The notes under the pieces are model-generated. The model was not told the DNA's origin and did no database searches. It saw only the letters and a program-made list of their open reading frames with translations. This document shows, one piece after another, positions 43,186-51,706 of a stretch of DNA of 52,745 nt (position 1 is its first letter; each line of letters begins with the position of its first letter). The DNA is from a bacterium (GTDB lineage: Bacteria; Actinomycetota; Acidimicrobiia; Spongiisociales; ZC4RG35), in assembly GCA_024638655.1 (NCBI GenBank), contig JAHEJW010000016.1, positions 1 to 52,745 on the forward strand, written 5' to 3'. The position numbers and the translations under genes were made by a program.

Positions 43186-44111
43186 CGGGACGTCTCGGTT
43201 CTCGGATCGAGGACGTCCCTCAGCCCGTCACCCAACAGATTGAATGCCAGGGCCCAGAGGAAGACCATCATGCCCGGGAAGGTGGACGCCCACCATCGCC
43301 CCGCCGAGATACCGGCCTGGCCCTCGGATACGAGCACTCCCCACTCAGCAAGACCTGCCTCGGCGAGCCCGATGAAGCTGAGGGTGGCACCCACCAGGAC
43401 GATGTTTCCCATGTCCAGCGTCGCCTGAACAATGACCGGCGTGATCGAGTTGGGGAGAATGTCCTTGCCGAAGATGCGGAGTGGCGCGTCGCCGATGACC
43501 CTGGCCGCGTCGACATACTCGTTTTGTTTCACATGAATGACCTGGGCCCTCATGATCCGTGCGTACTTGACCCAGAAGACGACTGCCAGGGCGAGGATGA
43601 TGTTGCGAAATGACGGGCCGAGGACGGCAGCGATGGCCAGGGCAAATATCAGTTCGGGGATCGAGAGGAAGACGTCGACGATTCTCATGAGGATTTCGTC
43701 GATGCGTCCCCCCAGGAACCCGGCGAGGCTGCCGATTGCGACGCCAACCGTCACCGTGATGCTGACGACGATCAGCGACAGCCTGAGTGAGGTTCGCGCT
43801 CCCCAGATGACCCCGTAGAGCACGTCCCCACCGGTGTTCGTCGTGCCAAGGGGGTGTCCCGGGGAGCCTGGTGGCACGGCGATGGCACCCCAGTCCCTCG
43901 GCATCTGGGTCGGGTCAGGGGTGTTGGGGACGGTGATCCATGGTGCGAGCAGGGCCATGGAGATCATCAGCAAGATGATGATCAGCCCTGTGAGGGTTGT
44001 CGGGTTCGACAACACATTGGCGGTCAGCTCACCCGCGCGGCGAGCCCGAACTCGAAGGGCGCTCTCGGATGGCGGAGCCGGTGGTATCGGGAGTCGCTCG
44101 GTTACGTCCAT
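43182..44111 (-). CDS. Oligopeptide-type ABC transporter permease (OppC/DppC-like)
   Basis: A 309-residue permease: N-terminal cytoplasmic segment, one helix (GLIIILLMISMALLAPWI), a periplasmic loop with HPLGTTNTGGDVLYGVIWG, which is diagnostic for DppC, then five more helices. The EAA loop reads DAARVIGDAPLRIFGKDILPN. It forms the heterodimeric channel with the next upstream gene's product. Confidence 0.93.
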   Translation of the reverse strand: MDVTERLPIPPAPPSESALRVRARRAGELTANVLSNPTTLTGLIIILLMISMALLAPWITVPNTPDPTQMPRDWGAIAVPPGSPGHPLGTTNTGGDVLYGVIWGARTSLRLSLIVVSITVTVGVAIGSLAGFLGGRIDEILMRIVDVFLSIPELIFALAIAAVLGPSFRNIILALAVVFWVKYARIMRAQVIHVKQNEYVDAARVIGDAPLRIFGKDILPNSITPVIVQATLDMGNIVLVGATLSFIGLAEAGLAEWGVLVSEGQAGISAGRWWASTFPGMMVFLWALAFNLLGDGLRDVLDPRTETSR

Positions 44112-44112
44112 C

Positions 44113-45126
44113 TCACGTTCCCAACACGACCCTGCGATCGAGATATGCGTATATCACATCGACGACCAGGTTCACCACCAGGAAGAGCACGCTGGTGAAG
44201 AGGACATAGGTCATGATCGTCGCCTGGTCCCCACGGAGCACCGAGTCGGCCATCCAGCGACCCAGGCCGGGCCATCGGAAGATGATCTCGGCCACAACTG
44301 TGCCCTGGAGGAGAAATCCAAAGCTGAGCCCGATCACCGTGACGGTCGGAATCAAAGCGTTCCTGCGGGCATGGCGTCGCAACACGAGTCGCTCCGGAAG
44401 GCCTTTGGCTCTCGCCGCGTCCACGTAGTCCTCCTGGAGCTCCTCGACCAGTGAGGACCTCATCATGCGGGCGATGATGGCGGTAGCGCCGTATCCGAGC
44501 GTCAATGCGGGGAGGACCAAGTGCCAGACGGCGTCCCTGAAAGCCGTGAGATTCCCGGCGATGAGCGCGTCGACCGTGTACAGACCCGTCGGGTGTGGGA
44601 TGGATGCGAATATCTGGGCGTCGCTACGCCCGATCGGGAACCAACCGAGATACACCCAGAAGACGATCAGCAACAGGATTGCGAACCAAAACAGGGGCAT
44701 GGCCGCACCGCTGATCGAAACGACCCTGGTGACGTGATCGGGAAAGCGATCACGACGGGCTCCGGCGAAGGTCCCCAAGCCGATGCCGAGGGTCACGGCG
44801 ACGATGGCTGAGGCGACGGCGAGCTCCATCGTGGCCGCCAGCTTGTCTGGAAACACCTCGGTCACGGGGGCAGCCGCGACACCCGACCAGCCAAGATCAC
44901 CGGATAGGACGCCGCCCGCCCAATAGACGTACTGGACAGGAATTGGCTCGTCGAGGTGGAATCTCGCTTCGAGCTCGGCCACCTCCTCGGCGGACATCTC
45001 ATGCGAGAGGTAGATCCCGATTGGTGAGCCCCCGATCCGGGTCAGGGCGAAGACGATTATCGAAACGCCGACTATCAGAACCGGGAGGATCAGCAATCTC
45101 CTGAGGACGTAGTCGCGTATCTGCAT
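44113..45126 (-). CDS. Oligopeptide-type ABC transporter permease (OppB/DppB-like)
   Basis: A 337-residue permease beginning MQIRDYVLRRLLILPVLIVG, with six helices, the extended periplasmic loop typical of DppB, and the EAA loop DAARAKGLPERLVLRRHARRNALIP. It lies 1 bp from the DppC-like gene and 84 bp behind the binding-protein gene, with a strong hairpin in that gap. Confidence 0.93.
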   Translation of the reverse strand: MQIRDYVLRRLLILPVLIVGVSIIVFALTRIGGSPIGIYLSHEMSAEEVAELEARFHLDEPIPVQYVYWAGGVLSGDLGWSGVAAAPVTEVFPDKLAATMELAVASAIVAVTLGIGLGTFAGARRDRFPDHVTRVVSISGAAMPLFWFAILLLIVFWVYLGWFPIGRSDAQIFASIPHPTGLYTVDALIAGNLTAFRDAVWHLVLPALTLGYGATAIIARMMRSSLVEELQEDYVDAARAKGLPERLVLRRHARRNALIPTVTVIGLSFGFLLQGTVVAEIIFRWPGLGRWMADSVLRGDQATIMTYVLFTSVLFLVVNLVVDVIYAYLDRRVVLGT

Positions 45127-45155
45127 GGCTCGATTCCCTACCTGATCGTATTAGG

Positions 45156-45193
45156 AGTGGGGAGTACCGGGGGGCCCGGAAGTACTCCCCACT
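45156..45193 (-). terminator. Intra-operon hairpin (attenuator / mRNA stabiliser)
   Basis: A perfect 12-bp stem AGTGGGGAGTAC/GTACTCCCCACT with a 14-nt GC-rich loop lies between the binding-protein stop (45211) and the permease start (45126). No U tract follows, so it probably reduces rather than stops readthrough, or protects the 3' end of the binding-protein message. That would give the usual excess of binding protein over membrane subunits. Confidence 0.7.
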
Positions 45194-45210
45194 TTGTCAT
45201 GTCGGTGCCG

Positions 45211-46983
45211 CTACTTGTCCATGAGAGCGAATTTCAAGCTGGGACGCGGCCAGAGCGGGTTCGAGGTCCATCCCTGGACCCAATCCCGGTATGCAGCGAC
45301 CACGCCTTCCTGGGCTGCGATGACCCACATCGGGTCGTCGTAGAGAAGGCTCTGGACTTCTGCGTACAACTCGGCGCGAGCGTCCCGGTCGAGCTCGACT
45401 TCGGCGTCGTCGATCAGCTGGGCGATCCGGTCGGGATCTTCGTAGCCGTTGCGGAATCCGTGGATCTCTCCCCACTCGCCGTCCGGGTGCACATAGGACG
45501 ACAGGTAAGCGTGGGGGTCGGCGAACGGGTCGGCGTTCTTGACCCACATTGCGTACTCGATCGGATCCTGTGCGTGCGCATCGTCGAACTGGGCCTCGGC
45601 CACGGCCAGCACCCTGATGGTGATGTTGCAGGGCAACCTCTCCATGGAGTCCTTGAGCACGAGAGCCGCGGTCTCGAACAGGTTCGCCTCCTCGGTGATG
45701 ACTGATGCGGTGAAGCCGTCGGGGCAGTAGCCCGCCTCTGTCAACAACTCCTCGGCCAGCGCAGCATCGGGCTCGCTGTACACCGGAGCAGTCGGGTCAT
45801 ATCCGAAGATCCCCTGCGGGATGTAGTGCGGATTGAAGTCTCCGAACCCCCCAAGGGCTCCATCCACGAAAGCCTGGTAGTCGAAGGCGTGGTTGAACGC
45901 CTGCCTGACACGTGGGTCGTGGAAGAAGTCCGTCGGAATGGTGTCCTCCTCGGGGAGAACTCCGTCCGGGATGTTCAGGTTGAGGGCGATGTGAATCGGC
46001 TCGACGGTGAGGCCTTCACCGACGATGGTCACACCTTCGGCTCCTTCGATCTCACCGATGAAAGAGGGGTCGGCTTCGATCGTGTCGAAGTCTCCAGCGC
46101 GCAGTCCGAGCACTCTGACATCGGGGGTCGGCCCGATTTCGATCCTGACATCGAGGTTGGCCGGCGTGCCCCAGTAGTCGTCGAACACCTCGAGCTGAAT
46201 GTTCTCGCCACGGTTCCAGGCGACCAGCGTGTATGGACCGGTGCCGACCATGTTGGTCTGCATGTATTCGTTTGGCTCGCCTGCGACGATGCCGCCATTG
46301 GCTTCGACCGCATCTTCGCTGACGATCGACGAGACCATCGCCACCACCGCGGTGTTGAGGAATGCCGCGCTGGGAACCTGGAGGTCCACCTCGAAGGTGA
46401 AGTCATCCACGACTCGAGTCTCGGACACGATGTCGCCCAGGGCACCGGCGGCGCTCTCGGGCAGGTCCATCTCCAAGACCCGATCCCAGCTGTACTTGAC
46501 ATCGTCTGCGGTCAGCGGCGTTCCATCGTGGAAGACGACGTCTTCTCTGATCGGGAACGTGTAAGTCAGCCCATCTTCGGAGATGAGCCCGTTCTCGACG
46601 CTGGGCACCTCAGTGGCCAGGCCCGGGACCAGGTCCGGTCCGTCGTCAGCGATCTCGAGCAGTCGCTCGTATGCCTGGAAGATGACAGTCTCGCCCCCTT
46701 CGCCCGGCTCAACCTGAGCTGGATCGAGGGTGGTCGGCTCATCGTCTGCAGCGTGGACGAGGACGCCGGGGTTCATCACCTCACCGTCACCACCGTCATC
46801 GCTTTCGGTGGTGGTCGTTTCATCGTCGCCGCCATCATCTTCTTCTGCCTGAGTGGTGGTCGCTCCATCGTCGGACGCCGTCGTGTCGGCTCCGTCGTCG
46901 CTGGTGCACGCCGCGGCAACGAGTGCCAGAGCGAGCAACATGGCGAGGAGTCGCCATCGACCCCTCGTGGTCTTAATCGTCAT
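45211..46983 (-). CDS. Oligopeptide-type ABC transporter substrate-binding lipoprotein
   Basis: A 590-residue family-5 extracellular solute-binding protein. Signal peptide with a lipobox-like LVAAAC, then a Thr/Asp/Glu-rich linker (about 25-68), then the body with EPTTLDPAQ, GLTYTFPIREDVVFHDGTPLTADDV (split motif) and SYVHPDGEW. Start ATG 46983 has GGGAGG six bases upstream; an ATG 15 codons earlier is less likely. It is the first gene of the 12-gene catabolic operon, behind a strong promoter and LacI operator. Family-5 proteins bind peptides but also oligosaccharides, nickel chelates and opines, so the ligand is open. Confidence 0.93.
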   Translation of the reverse strand: MTIKTTRGRWRLLAMLLALALVAAACTSDDGADTTASDDGATTTQAEEDDGGDDETTTTESDDGGDGEVMNPGVLVHAADDEPTTLDPAQVEPGEGGETVIFQAYERLLEIADDGPDLVPGLATEVPSVENGLISEDGLTYTFPIREDVVFHDGTPLTADDVKYSWDRVLEMDLPESAAGALGDIVSETRVVDDFTFEVDLQVPSAAFLNTAVVAMVSSIVSEDAVEANGGIVAGEPNEYMQTNMVGTGPYTLVAWNRGENIQLEVFDDYWGTPANLDVRIEIGPTPDVRVLGLRAGDFDTIEADPSFIGEIEGAEGVTIVGEGLTVEPIHIALNLNIPDGVLPEEDTIPTDFFHDPRVRQAFNHAFDYQAFVDGALGGFGDFNPHYIPQGIFGYDPTAPVYSEPDAALAEELLTEAGYCPDGFTASVITEEANLFETAALVLKDSMERLPCNITIRVLAVAEAQFDDAHAQDPIEYAMWVKNADPFADPHAYLSSYVHPDGEWGEIHGFRNGYEDPDRIAQLIDDAEVELDRDARAELYAEVQSLLYDDPMWVIAAQEGVVAAYRDWVQGWTSNPLWPRPSLKFALMDK

Positions 46984-47051
46984 TCCATTCCTCCCGAAGG
47001 TTTTTGGTCGTCTCACGGACCCGCGCAATTATCCGGTTGCAGCTCTATTTC

Positions 47052-47103
47052 TGCAATCGATTGCAGTTTTGGCATGTTACGAAGTGGTCATACAGATTGT
47101 CAA
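47052..47103 (-). promoter_or_regulatory. Promoter and LacI operator of the transporter operon
   Basis: On the minus strand: TTGACA (47103-47098), 18 bp, TAACAT (47079-47074), then seven bases to the perfect dyad CTGCAATCGATTGCAG (47066-47051, core 47052-47065). The operator covers the expected start site. The binding-protein ATG follows about 68 bp later. This is the clearest promoter-operator pair of the regulon, in a 301-bp gene-free stretch (46984-47284). Confidence 0.85.
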
Positions 47104-47142
47104 CCGGCCGTGTCCAAATCGACCGTCCAGGTTGGCCTTTGT

Positions 47143-47156
47143 GACAATCGATTGCA
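47143..47156. promoter_or_regulatory. Second LacI-type operator in the same gap
   Basis: GACAATCGATTGCA matches the palindrome at 12 of 14 bases. It lies 91 bp (centre to centre) from the operator at 47052 and 128 bp before the MFS start. It may repress the MFS gene or help looping with the first operator. I found no convincing promoter for the MFS gene nearby. Confidence 0.6.
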
Positions 47157-47284
47157 CGGCGTGGGGTTATTCTCCGTCGAGAACGACCGCCCCACGGTCT
47201 GGGATGACGGCCTGGCCGTGAGAGCGGTCCGCCTCCAGAAATGACCGCCCCCGGGTATTTGATGCCAGCCAGTTATCTGACCAG

Positions 47285-48538
47285 ATGAGCACGAGGATCT
47301 TCGTAGACGTCACGCCGTTGCGCCGGTCGAAGGGATTCCGCTGGCTGTTCGGGGGATTGTCGCTGGCATGGTTGGGCCGCCAGCTGACGGTCGTCGCCGT
47401 TCCGTACCAGGTCTACGAACTGACGGGCTCGACGTTTCTAGTAGGGGCCTTGGGCATCGCCCAGTTGGTCCCACTCCTTCTGACATCAATGATCGGAGGG
47501 GCGATTGTCGACTCCGTCGACAGGAGACGCCTGCTGGTGATCGCTCAGGTGCTTCTGATGCTCACCGCGATCGGGCTCGCCTTCAACGCATCTCTCGACG
47601 AACCGAAGGTATGGGCGATATTCGCTCTGAGTGGGCTGAATGCGGGCATCTCGGCCATCGACAGTCCGGCTCGCTCGGCCTCGGTGCCTGCACTCGTCGG
47701 CCATCGACTTCTCCCGGCGTCCCTCGCCCTGACCCAAACCCTCGCCAACGTGGCCAAGACGGTCGGCCCTGCCATCGGTGGCTTTCTGATTGCCCGGACC
47801 AATCTCACACTCACCTATGGCCTGGAGGCTGGCGCCTTCGCATTGGGCACTCTGTTCATGCTTCGCATCGGCGAGCTCAAGCCCGAAGGTGGGGGCCAGC
47901 GATTCGGGTGGGAGTCGATCAAAGAGGGCTATCGGTTCCTCCGCGAGAGGAGGCTGCTGCAGGCAAACTTCGCAATTGATCTGAACGCCATGATCTTCGG
48001 GATGCCTCAGGCCCTCTTTCCCGCCATCGGGCAAACAGTCCTCGGAGGTGACGCTTCGACCGTTGGTCTCCTCTATGCAGCACCCGGCGCCGGGGCGCTC
48101 ATCGGTGCAGTGACCTCTGGCTGGGTCGGGAGAATCCGTCGTCAGGGTCGCGCCGTGGTGGTCGCAGTCGTCGTGTGGGGAGTTGCAATCACTGCTTTTG
48201 GGTTGGTCGGATCAGTCTGGCTGGCCGTCGGCCTCCTCGCCCTGGCTGGCGGCGCCGATGTCGTCTCGGCGGTTTTCCGCAACACGATCCTCCAGCTTGC
48301 CGTGCCCGATCGCCTCAGGGGCCGTCTCTCCTCGATACACATTGCGGTCGTATCGGGAGGGCCCCGAATCGGCGATTTCGAGGCAGGTGCCGTCGCAGCG
48401 GTCACCACTCCACAGATCTCGGTCGTTTCGGGAGGGCTGGCCTGCATCCTCGGCGCCGTGTTCATCGCGCGGAAGATGCCTGAGCTTCCCGAATACGTGG
48501 CGACGGACTATGGCGACGGTGTGTCGTCCGCAGGCTAG
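47285..48538 (+). CDS. MFS transporter, EntS/MFS_3-like
   Basis: A 417-residue major facilitator with about 12 helices. It starts with FRWLFGGLSLAWLGRQLTVVAVPYQVYEL (split motif) and has the loop-2/3 signature GGAIVDSVDRRRLL and ANVAKTVGPAIGGFL. The pattern is that of the EntS (enterobactin exporter) group, which includes many drug and metabolite exporters. It lies divergent to the ABC transporter operon and near an operator. Its stop overlaps the convergent EamA stop in a CTAG. Confidence 0.85.
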   Translation: MSTRIFVDVTPLRRSKGFRWLFGGLSLAWLGRQLTVVAVPYQVYELTGSTFLVGALGIAQLVPLLLTSMIGGAIVDSVDRRRLLVIAQVLLMLTAIGLAFNASLDEPKVWAIFALSGLNAGISAIDSPARSASVPALVGHRLLPASLALTQTLANVAKTVGPAIGGFLIARTNLTLTYGLEAGAFALGTLFMLRIGELKPEGGGQRFGWESIKEGYRFLRERRLLQANFAIDLNAMIFGMPQALFPAIGQTVLGGDASTVGLLYAAPGAGALIGAVTSGWVGRIRRQGRAVVVAVVVWGVAITAFGLVGSVWLAVGLLALAGGADVVSAVFRNTILQLAVPDRLRGRLSSIHIAVVSGGPRIGDFEAGAVAAVTTPQISVVSGGLACILGAVFIARKMPELPEYVATDYGDGVSSAG

Positions 48539-49413
48539 GAGGCGAGGATGGCGAGGATGGAGCCGCTCATGATCAGCGCTGTCCCCGTGAGGAGGGCTGG
48601 GGTCGCTCGCTCCAGGTCGGTCCCGACCACAAGAGGAGCGGCCACAATCACCACCGGCGCCGACACCTGCATCAGCGTCACTGCGACGGCGATGGCGATC
48701 AGGTCGTATGACGTCCATTGTGCGAGTATCGCCATGGCCACCAGGACTCCGGCCAGAGTGATCCATCCGAGATGAGATCTCGCGATAGCTCCCCCGGACC
48801 ATCGGCCGGTGACAGTCAGAGCCACGGCGTAGGCCAGCATCGCCGCAGCCAGCCCGATGTTGACGCCGAGCAGCGGATAGGGGAGACCCTCGAGCCCCCA
48901 ACGGATGAACAATGGGCTCGTCCCCCAGCTCGCCGCGGCCCCGATCCCGAACCAGGGGACGTGAAAGCCGTCATGAGTGGCGGTGGGCTTTCTCCGCAAC
49001 GACAGGGTTGCCAGACCCGCCACGGCGAGCAGGACACCTAGAGATATGACGAGGGTGAGAGCTTCGTCCAGGACCAATGCTGCCAGGACCGTGGCGATCA
49101 ATGGCGTCGCAGCGACCGTGGCTCCCGTCTCCGACGCCCCGACCTTCTGCTGGCTCAAGCTCAGAAGGGTCCAGCCAAAGAAGAAATGGACGATCCCTGC
49201 GGCTGCGAAGAATCCCAAAGCGCTGATTGGCGCGAGCGAGATGGCAGCCAAGTCCTGAGTGATCAGGGAGATCAGCGTCATACCCACAGTGCCTATGGCA
49301 AGCAAACCGAAGGTCGCCCTATAGGCGTCGAGCCCGCTGTTGGCCCTCCTGTTGACCGCCTGGAACAACCCGAAGCCGACTCCGGCGGCAAGCGCGAGGG
49401 CGACTCCGCTCAT
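48535..49413 (-). CDS. EamA/DMT-family transporter
   Basis: A 292-residue protein with ten helices in two EamA repeats: LALAAGVGFGLFQAVNRRA at the start of the first, FGIGAAASWGTSPLFIRWG at the start of the second. It probably exports or imports a small metabolite. Start ATG 49413 lies in an ATGA overlap with the molybdenum-hydroxylase gene, so it belongs to the cupin-hydroxylase operon. A longer frame to 49572 runs inside that gene and is rejected. Confidence 0.87.
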   Translation of the reverse strand: MSGVALALAAGVGFGLFQAVNRRANSGLDAYRATFGLLAIGTVGMTLISLITQDLAAISLAPISALGFFAAAGIVHFFFGWTLLSLSQQKVGASETGATVAATPLIATVLAALVLDEALTLVISLGVLLAVAGLATLSLRRKPTATHDGFHVPWFGIGAAASWGTSPLFIRWGLEGLPYPLLGVNIGLAAAMLAYAVALTVTGRWSGGAIARSHLGWITLAGVLVAMAILAQWTSYDLIAIAVAVTLMQVSAPVVIVAAPLVVGTDLERATPALLTGTALIMSGSILAILAS

Positions 49414-51671
49414 CGGGATACCGCGGCAGTCGGTCCCTGATGCTCGTCCCGGGCCCGCCGCAGGGCCAACCAGACCCGGTCTTGGGTCAAGGGCATCTCC
49501 AGGTCTTTCACCCCGTAGGGGCTCAGTGCGTCGACCGTCGCGTTGAGGATGGCAGGCGGCAGCCCTATGCAACCCGCCTCACCGGCCCCTTTGGCCCCAA
49601 GGGGGTTGGACGGGGCAGGGTGCTCCATTCGGGCCGAATCGATCGGTGGGACACTCCCTGCGGTGGGGATCAGGTAGTCCATGAATGACGTCGTCTGCAA
49701 TTGCCCGGACTCGTCGTATCTGATCGCCTCGAGACGTGCCTGGCCCAGGCCCTGGATGAGCGATCCCTGGAGCTGTCCCTGAACGAGGCCTTGATTCATG
49801 ACCACACCACAGTCGTCCACTGCCACGATCCGTCGAATGGTCACTTCGCCGGTCTCGAGGCTGACTTCAACCACCGCACCATGCACCCCATAAGGGAAGG
49901 TCTGTGCTCCGGGGACGAACATCTCCTCTGCTAGCAGCGGTTCGGTCGTTGCGAGCTCGAAGATGTCGACTTCGAAACCCGGGGAGCCGACCACGGAGAA
50001 GACTCCGGATTCATAGACGAGGTCTTCCTCTGCTGCCTCCAGACTCTCGGCAGCTCGTCTTCGGGCCTCGAGCAGTACCTCCCGGGCAGTTCGCAAGACG
50101 GCGGATGCTCCGGTTTGGACGGAGCGTGAGGCGAAGGTGCCCACTCCTCGGGCGACCTCGCCCGTGTCCCCTGAGATGATGTCGACTGCTTCTAGGCCGA
50201 GGGTGCTGGACACGACTTCCGACCAAACCGTGGGATGGCCTTGACCTTGCTCGGTGGAGCCTGTCCTGACCAGGACCCGACGCCGGTCAGGGTCTATCTC
50301 CACTGACGCATACTCCCCCGAGTCGACGGCGCCGCCGGCGCGTTCGACGAATGCCGCCACACCGATGCCGATCGGGTCGAGCCCTGCGTCCCGCCGATGC
50401 TGCTGAACGCTGCGTAGGTGGTCGACGTCGAGGAGCTCATAGGCCTTGTCCAGAGCTGCTGGGTAGTCACCGGAGTCGTACAAGGCACCGGTAGCGGTCC
50501 GGAACGGGAGCCGCTCAGGCTGGATGAAGTTGCGACGCCGGACTTCGAACGGATCAAGGCCGGCCGCCCTGGCGAACTCGTCCATTGCCCGCTCTATCGC
50601 ATATGCGGCCTCGGGTCTCCCGGCACCTCGATAGGAGCCGATCGGGGCGAGATTGGTGACGACGGTGCGTGTATCGATGGTCACGCGGGGGAAGTCGTAT
50701 AGCCCTGGGGCCATGAATGTGGTGAACATCGGGATTTGAGAGCCGTTGTGCGGATATGCGCCTACCTCCGCCACGATCTCGACGTTCATCTGGTGGATGT
50801 GACCTTCGGGTGAGCCCCGGAGGGTCAACCGATGAACCTGGCCACGCCCATGCGTTCCTGTGAGCACGTTTTCGCGTCGTGTCGCCAGCCACGCCACCGG
50901 TCGTCCGAGCTTCGCTGCGAGGCGGGTCACGACCAGATACTCGGGAAAGAGCATCCCCTTCATTCCGAAGGCCCCGCCGACGTCCGGTGTGATGACCCGG
51001 ATCGACTCTGGATCCAGGTCTAGCAACCGCCCGAGCTGTGCCTTGAGTCGGTGCGGGGCCTGATGGCTGCACCACACCTCGATCGTCTGGCCAAGGGGTC
51101 TCACCAGGATCGCAGGAGGTTCGATCGACATTGGAGCCACACGTTGGTTGGCCACCTCGATGGTCACCGACACGTCGCTCGAACCGGGACTGTCGCCATG
51201 CTCAAGGGTGGTGTGCGCAACCAGGTTCGTTCCTGCCTCCGGGAAGAGGAGTGACTCGTCGGCCAAAGCCTGACGGCCGTCGACGACTGGCGGGAGCTCG
51301 TCGACGTCGACCCAGACCATGCCGGCCGCGTCTTCGGCCACTGCAGGCGACTCTGCAACTGCGGCGGCTACCGGCTCACCGGAATATCGGACACGTCCCC
51401 GGGCAAGCGGAGGACGCGTCATCTCACCGGCTTCTGGGCCGCGGCCGGTGTTCCCCGGTATGTCAATCATCTCGAGATCGTCTGCGGTGTAGATCCCCAC
51501 CACGCCGGTGGCCTCGCTCGCTGCCCCGGTGTCTATTTCGGTGATGAGCCCGTGGGCGACCGGGCTTCGCACGAACCAGCAGTGCAGGGTCTCGTCGTCG
51601 CAGAGGTCTGCCACGTAGCGGCCGGAGCCGGTCACGAGACGCGTGTCTTCAGGTCGTATGGGGCTTGACAT
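49410..51671 (-). CDS. Molybdenum hydroxylase large subunit (xanthine dehydrogenase / CoxL family)
   Basis: A 753-residue molybdopterin-binding subunit. Landmarks: RLVTGSGRYVADL at the start, GAFGMKG and SYRGAGRPEAAYAIER (Mo-site loops), STEQGQGHPT (Gln of the GQG site), and the C-terminal GAKGAGEAGCIG with the catalytic Glu. The active-site loop is of the hydroxylase kind, not the AYRCSFR of CO dehydrogenase. Such enzymes hydroxylate N-heterocycles or oxidise aldehydes. The [2Fe-2S] and FAD subunits normally encoded beside it are absent from this window. No Shine-Dalgarno is visible before ATG 51671. Middle gene of cupin-hydroxylase-EamA. Confidence 0.9.
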   Translation of the reverse strand: MSSPIRPEDTRLVTGSGRYVADLCDDETLHCWFVRSPVAHGLITEIDTGAASEATGVVGIYTADDLEMIDIPGNTGRGPEAGEMTRPPLARGRVRYSGEPVAAAVAESPAVAEDAAGMVWVDVDELPPVVDGRQALADESLLFPEAGTNLVAHTTLEHGDSPGSSDVSVTIEVANQRVAPMSIEPPAILVRPLGQTIEVWCSHQAPHRLKAQLGRLLDLDPESIRVITPDVGGAFGMKGMLFPEYLVVTRLAAKLGRPVAWLATRRENVLTGTHGRGQVHRLTLRGSPEGHIHQMNVEIVAEVGAYPHNGSQIPMFTTFMAPGLYDFPRVTIDTRTVVTNLAPIGSYRGAGRPEAAYAIERAMDEFARAAGLDPFEVRRRNFIQPERLPFRTATGALYDSGDYPAALDKAYELLDVDHLRSVQQHRRDAGLDPIGIGVAAFVERAGGAVDSGEYASVEIDPDRRRVLVRTGSTEQGQGHPTVWSEVVSSTLGLEAVDIISGDTGEVARGVGTFASRSVQTGASAVLRTAREVLLEARRRAAESLEAAEEDLVYESGVFSVVGSPGFEVDIFELATTEPLLAEEMFVPGAQTFPYGVHGAVVEVSLETGEVTIRRIVAVDDCGVVMNQGLVQGQLQGSLIQGLGQARLEAIRYDESGQLQTTSFMDYLIPTAGSVPPIDSARMEHPAPSNPLGAKGAGEAGCIGLPPAILNATVDALSPYGVKDLEMPLTQDRVWLALRRARDEHQGPTAAVSR

Positions 51672-51676
51672 CTATA

Positions 51677-51692
51677 CGTGTGAACTCACACG
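51677..51692. promoter_or_regulatory. 16-bp dyad before the hydroxylase gene
   Basis: CGTGTGA-AC-TCACACG: two perfect 7-bp arms with a 2-bp centre, 5 bp upstream of the hydroxylase ATG and inside the 35-bp gap after the cupin gene. It could be a regulator site or a small mRNA hairpin masking the start. It is unrelated to the LacI palindrome. Confidence 0.45.
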
Positions 51693-51706
51693 CCCGGTGC
51701 CCACGT

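Noticed and set aside
45826-47244. 472-codon plus-strand ORF opposite the binding-protein gene
   Set aside because: Runs through the promoter and operator region and mirrors a well-supported gene.
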